Positions 19,587 through 23,060 of a stretch of 23,060 nucleotides of DNA are shown here, piece after piece. Under the pieces are notes generated by a model that saw nothing but the letters and a program-made list of their open reading frames with translations, ran no database searches and was not told the DNA's origin. This DNA is from JBFHRE01 sp041591895 (GTDB lineage: Bacteria; Actinomycetota; Acidimicrobiia; Spongiisociales; ZC4RG35). A program made the translations under genes and the position numbers. The stretch covers positions 1-23,060 of the forward strand of contig JBFHRE010000025.1 in the NCBI GenBank assembly GCA_041591895.1, in the 5' to 3' direction. Each line of letters starts with the position of its first letter. The first letter of the stretch is position 1.

Positions 19587-20926
19587 GGCGGCTTCGGTCG
19601 CTCGAGGACAACCCCCGGCGGGTGGCCGGGCTGATGATGCTGATCGTGGCGGTTCTGACCGCCGTTCCCTTCCCTGCTCTGGGACAGGAAGATCCGACCC
19701 AGGGCGTCCGGGTCAAGCTGTCCTTCAAAGACGAGGCGGGCGAGACCCAGCCAGCCGTCGGGGTCGGCGTCATCGTCACCACCGCCGATGGAACCGAACT
19801 GGGAGCGGGCGTCACCGGTGATGATGGCGAGTTCGTGCTTGCCACCGACACTGGCCCCATGACTGTGAGCATCGATCCCTCGACGCTTCCCGAGGGGGTT
19901 TCTCTGCGGGACACAGAGGTGACCTCACGCAATATCGTCGTGGATACCGGACGGGTGGCGATCGCCTTGTTCCCGCTTCAGGTCGGGGATGGCCCCATCG
20001 ACACCGGCTCGAACATCACCGCCCGTCAGGTCCTCCAACTCACGCTGGAGGGGATCAAGCTGGGTCTCTTCCTGGCGATGGGTGCCATCGGGCTGTCTCT
20101 CATCTTCGGCACCACCGGACTGGTCAATTTCGCCCATGCCGAGATGGTCACTTGGGGAATGTTTGCCGCGTTCGTCGCCGAAGGCGCAGCCACCGCCGTC
20201 GGGCTGGGCGGAACCAAGACGGGCACGATCCTCTTTGCCTCGATCGCTGCGATGCTCGTTGGCGGTGCCACCGGATATCTGCTCGACGGGGCCATCTTCT
20301 CCCGACTTCGCAAGCGGGGGACGTCATTGATCGCCCAGATGGTGGTGACGATCGGTCTCGGAATCCTGGCCAGGTACGTGATCCTCTACTTCTTCGGTGG
20401 CAGCAGCCGCTTCTTCAAGAGCGTGTCGGGCCAGTCCGCCATGAGGATCGGCTTGGTCGAGATCACGCCTTCCGACCTCATCTCGGTCGGGCTCTCGATC
20501 GGCGTTCTCGTACTCGTGGGTCTGGCGCTACAACGGACCCGGATCGGCCGGGCGATGCGGGCCGTGGCCGACAACCGCGACCTGGCCGAGTCGTCCGGCA
20601 TCGACGTTCAGCGGGTCATCCGCCTGGTGTGGGTGGCGGGTGGCGCCCTCGCCGCGCTGGGTGGCGTGTTCCTCGGGCAGGCCGACCAGGTGCAATGGGA
20701 GACCGGCACCCGGATCCTCCTCCTGATCTTCGCCGGCGTCACGCTCGGAGGTCTTGGCACCGCCTATGGCGCGCTGGTCGGATGTCTCATGATCGGTCTC
20801 GGCATACAGGTTTCCACGCTGTGGATCCCATCCGAGTTGAAGAACCTCGGCGCATTGTTCCTGATGGTGTTCATCTTGCTGATTCGACCCCAGGGCATCC
20901 TGGGGAGAAAGCAGAGGATCGGATGA
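19583..20926 (+). CDS. livH: Branched-chain amino acid ABC transporter permease LivH with an N-terminal extracytoplasmic domain
   Basis: A 447-residue permease, about 150 residues longer than typical LivH. The extension begins with a signal-like segment (about residues 14-36, VAGLMMLIVAVLTAVPFPALGQ), followed by a beta-rich domain at about 40-135 (VRVKLSFKDEAGETQPAVGVGVIVTTADG, GDDGEFVLATDTGPMTVSID) resembling carboxypeptidase-regulatory/CnaB-like Ig folds. The permease part starts near residue 150 (TLEGIKLGLFLAMGAIGLSLIFG), includes LVNFAHAEM (Asn182) and the cytoplasmic coupling loop RTRIGRAMRAVADNRDLAESSGID. It would form the membrane channel with LivM. The stop overlaps the livM start. 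No LivK-type binding protein is in the window. Confidence 0.9.
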   Translation: MRRLRSLEDNPRRVAGLMMLIVAVLTAVPFPALGQEDPTQGVRVKLSFKDEAGETQPAVGVGVIVTTADGTELGAGVTGDDGEFVLATDTGPMTVSIDPSTLPEGVSLRDTEVTSRNIVVDTGRVAIALFPLQVGDGPIDTGSNITARQVLQLTLEGIKLGLFLAMGAIGLSLIFGTTGLVNFAHAEMVTWGMFAAFVAEGAATAVGLGGTKTGTILFASIAAMLVGGATGYLLDGAIFSRLRKRGTSLIAQMVVTIGLGILARYVILYFFGGSSRFFKSVSGQSAMRIGLVEITPSDLISVGLSIGVLVLVGLALQRTRIGRAMRAVADNRDLAESSGIDVQRVIRLVWVAGGALAALGGVFLGQADQVQWETGTRILLLIFAGVTLGGLGTAYGALVGCLMIGLGIQVSTLWIPSELKNLGALFLMVFILLIRPQGILGRKQRIG

Positions 20927-21936
20927 CGGCGCTGCTCGCCGCGGTCGATTGGGGACAGATCGGCACTCTCACCGTATCGGCGGGACTCGGGGTGGACGCA
21001 ATGGTGTTCGCCATGGCCGCGATGGGTCTCAACATCCATTTCGGCTACACAGGCCTGCTCAACTTCGGTCACGTCGGCTTCATGGCCGTGGGCGGCTACG
21101 GAGTCGGTATCGCCATCGCCACCTGGGGGTGGAACCCGTATCTGGGCCTCGTGCTCGGCGTGGTGTTCGCCCTGATCCTGGCGTTGCTGCTCGGCGTCCC
21201 TACGCTGCGCCTCCGAGCCGACTACCTGGCCATCGTGACCATCGCCGCCTCCGAGATCATCCGCTTCCTGGCCCGGTCCACCACCCTGCGGCCGTGGACT
21301 CGAGGCACCGAGGGACTCAACGAGTTCGCCGGTGAGTTCTACGCCCTGAACCCGTTCAAAGCGACGTTCTACGACTGGGGTCCGTTCTTCTTCACCGGGA
21401 ACAACCTCTTCATCATCCTGATCGGATGGGGGTTCACGCTCCTCCTGGCGTTGCTCATCTGGCAGCTGATGCGGAGCCCATGGGGTCGGGTTCTCAAGGC
21501 CATCCGTGAGGACGAGGACGCCGCCAGGGCGTTGGGCAAGAACGCCTATTGGTACAAACTCCAGGCGCTGATGTTGGGGGGAGCGATCGGTGGAATCGCC
21601 GGCATGCTGCAGGTGATCGCCAAGTCGACCGTGCAGCCCGACACCTTCCAGCCGGTGATCACCTTCTTCATCTGGACGGTGCTGATCCTCGGCGGCGTGG
21701 GCCGCGTGTGGTCGCCGATCGTGGGATCGATGATCTTCTGGGGTCTGCTGGCGCTGGTCGAGAACGTTCTGCGGCAGTTCGTCACCGAAGGATTCATTCC
21801 GCCCTCGATCATGGACCAGAACCAGGTCGGCATCTTCCGGTTCATGGCCGTGGGCATCGGGCTGATGACGCTCATGGTGTATCGCCCGCAGGGGATCTTC
21901 GGTTCCAGGGAAGAGATGGCGCTCGATGCCCGCTGA
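20923..21936 (+). CDS. livM: Branched-chain amino acid ABC transporter permease LivM
   Basis: A 337-residue second permease with about eight to ten hydrophobic helices. Family signs are MAAMGLNIHFGYTGLLNFGHVGFMAVGGYG near the N-terminus, LRADYLAIVTIAASEIIRF, and the coupling loop RSPWGRVLKAIREDEDAARALGKNAYWYKL from about residue 184. The ATG at 20923 overlaps the livH stop (ATGA); the frame is open upstream only as a shadow of livH. Its 3' end overlaps livG by 11 bases. Substrate by family: leucine, isoleucine, valine or related amides. Confidence 0.93.
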   Translation: MTALLAAVDWGQIGTLTVSAGLGVDAMVFAMAAMGLNIHFGYTGLLNFGHVGFMAVGGYGVGIAIATWGWNPYLGLVLGVVFALILALLLGVPTLRLRADYLAIVTIAASEIIRFLARSTTLRPWTRGTEGLNEFAGEFYALNPFKATFYDWGPFFFTGNNLFIILIGWGFTLLLALLIWQLMRSPWGRVLKAIREDEDAARALGKNAYWYKLQALMLGGAIGGIAGMLQVIAKSTVQPDTFQPVITFFIWTVLILGGVGRVWSPIVGSMIFWGLLALVENVLRQFVTEGFIPPSIMDQNQVGIFRFMAVGIGLMTLMVYRPQGIFGSREEMALDAR

Positions 21937-22852
21937 CATGGCCACCATCGCTCACGAGCCCGGCGTGTCCAAGCCGGACCCGGTGCTCGCGGTCGAGGGT
22001 ATGCGCAGGACCTTTGGCGGTCTGGTCGCGGTGGATGTCGACAAGCTGGAGGTTCAGCGAGGGGTGATCACCGCGCTGATCGGCCCCAACGGAGCCGGCA
22101 AGACCACCTTCTTCAATCTGCTGACCGGCTTCGACCAGGCCGATGAGGGTTCCAAGGCTTTCAACGGCAGTTCGATCGTGGGCAAGTCCCCCCATCAACT
22201 CGCCCGGATGGGCATGGTTCGGACATTCCAGCTCACCAAGTCGCTCACCAAGCTGTCGGTCATTGACAACATGAAGCTCGGTGCGAAAGGCCAGCGGGGC
22301 GAGTCGTTCCTGACGAGCATCATTCCCCCGCTCTGGATCGCCCAGGAGAGGGAGATCGAGGCGCGGGCCGAGGATCTCCTCCGCCGTTTCAAGCTCGACC
22401 ACATGCGCAATGAGTATGCGGGCACCCTCTCTGGAGGTCAGCGCAAGCTCCTGGAGATGGCGAGGGCTCTCATGTCGAATCCGAGCGTCATCTGTCTCGA
22501 CGAGCCGATGGCCGGGGTCAACCCTGCGCTGACCCAGTCGCTCCTCGAGCACGTCAAGAGCTTGCGCGAGGAAGGGATCACCGTGATCTTCGTCGAGCAC
22601 GACATGGACGTCGTCCGTGACATCTCTGATTGGGTGGTGGTCATGGCCGAGGGCCGGATCATCGCCGAGGGGCCGCACGAGACGATCGGGAAGAACCAGG
22701 CCGTGATCGACGCGTATCTCGGGGCGCATCATGATGCCCCGCTCTCCTTCGAGGAGGAGGAAGAGCAGTTGGCCGCGGCCATGAGCGCCCTGGCCGAGAC
22801 GGATCAGGGCGAGGCGGATCCGGCGGGAAGGTCGACGGAGGAAGAGGAATGA
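21926..22852 (+). CDS. livG: Branched-chain amino acid ABC transporter ATP-binding protein LivG
   Basis: A 308-residue ABC ATPase. Walker A is GPNGAGKTT (53-61), the Q-loop is in RTFQLTKSLTKLSV, the signature is LSGGQ (168-172), Walker B is VICLDEP (188-194), and the H-loop is FVEHDMDVV. After the usual LivG end (AVIDAYLG) it carries an acidic tail of about 45 residues (FEEEEEQLAAAM...RSTEEEE), absent from typical LivG proteins. The start at 21926 overlaps livM by 11 bases; an ATG at 21938 is the alternative. The stop overlaps the livF start (ATGA). Confidence 0.92.
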   Translation: MPADMATIAHEPGVSKPDPVLAVEGMRRTFGGLVAVDVDKLEVQRGVITALIGPNGAGKTTFFNLLTGFDQADEGSKAFNGSSIVGKSPHQLARMGMVRTFQLTKSLTKLSVIDNMKLGAKGQRGESFLTSIIPPLWIAQEREIEARAEDLLRRFKLDHMRNEYAGTLSGGQRKLLEMARALMSNPSVICLDEPMAGVNPALTQSLLEHVKSLREEGITVIFVEHDMDVVRDISDWVVVMAEGRIIAEGPHETIGKNQAVIDAYLGAHHDAPLSFEEEEEQLAAAMSALAETDQGEADPAGRSTEEEE

Positions 22853-23060
22853 GCGACTCGGTCATCAGCCTTTCCGAAGTCGTCGCCGGATATGTGCCCG
22901 AGGTGAACATCCTCAACGGCGTGAACATGGAAGTCGCCCCGGGGGAACTGATCGGGATCATCGGCCCCAACGGCGCCGGGAAATCGACGATGCTGAAGGC
23001 GCTGTTCGGTCTGATCCAGGTTCGGTCGGGCCAGGTGCTCTACAACGGCGAAGACATCAC
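22849..23060 (+). CDS. livF: Branched-chain amino acid ABC transporter ATP-binding protein LivF, 3'-truncated
   Basis: The first 70 codons of a second ABC ATPase, cut off by the window end. It starts at an ATG inside the livG stop. ISLSEVVAGYVPEVNILNGVNMEVAPGELIGIIG is the normal LivF opening, where a GYG-like segment replaces the LivG FGG, and Walker A is GPNGAGKST at 39-47. With LivG it would power the LivH-LivM channel. Confidence 0.92.
   Translation, partial: MSDSVISLSEVVAGYVPEVNILNGVNMEVAPGELIGIIGPNGAGKSTMLKALFGLIQVRSGQVLYNGEDI

Noticed and set aside
20764..21948. 394-codon open frame on the - strand
   Set aside because: It is antisense to livH and livM, rich in His, Glu and Gln; stop-poor antisense frames are expected in GC-rich genes.

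Overview
The window is GC-rich bacterial DNA, most likely from a high-GC actinobacterium of the Acidimicrobiia type; that placement is inferred from gene content, not from a marker gene. The supporting signs are a complete CysO/Mec/CysM thiocarboxylate route to cysteine, which is best known from Mycobacterium, and a TANNNT hexamer placed 6-7 nt before start codons, the layout of leaderless actinobacterial promoters. No tRNA, rRNA, IS element, phage gene or CRISPR array is visible.

Region 1 (1-7026, + strand) is the 3' half of a complex I operon, nuoI(partial)-J-K-L-M-N. Its J-K-L gaps are filled with a heptanucleotide (7-bp) repeat. A 38-codon single-helix membrane protein sits between nuoJ and nuoK, flanked by two near-identical repeat copies. 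The nuoL start codon and Shine-Dalgarno lie inside a perfect 12-bp hairpin.

Region 2 (7067-10412) holds small single genes: a GNAT acetyltransferase (-), an alkaline-phosphatase-superfamily hydrolase, a CoA-type Nudix hydrolase overlapping a 155-codon unknown, and a PCD-like/VOC fusion that has lost two of the three usual pterin-dehydratase histidines. A 128-bp composite palindrome lies between the two divergent genes.

Region 3 (10424-14126) is a compact sulfur-transfer operon: rhodanese-E1 (MoeB type), DUF4395 membrane protein, membrane-anchored CxxC thioredoxin-fold protein, Mec, CysO and CysM. The last five genes are chained by 4-bp ATGA overlaps. A GGAAT-N18-GTT motif resembling SigR/SigH thiol-stress promoters and a sigma-70-like promoter lie upstream. 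The likely flow is: E1 adenylates CysO and loads sulfur, CysM attaches CysO-thiocarboxylate to O-phosphoserine, and Mec releases cysteine. The DUF4395 and Trx-like pair is an undescribed addition to this pathway as far as I know.

Region 4 (14173-18050) has a ROK sugar kinase (+), a DUF255/YyaL thioredoxin-domain protein (-) and a HAD phosphatase with a C-terminal membrane helix (-). A second copy of the composite palindrome lies between the last two.

Region 5 (18124-23060) has a sigma-70 family factor behind a leader of about 330 nt, a strong hairpin after it, and a livH-M-G-F branched-chain amino acid ABC transporter operon cut by the window end. LivH carries an unusual N-terminal extracytoplasmic extension and is preceded by a tiny leaderless overlapping ORF.

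The items most worth a second look are the sulfur operon with its stress-type promoter, the paired palindromes sitting at the same distance from two leaderless starts, and the nuo microprotein with its heptamer repeats.
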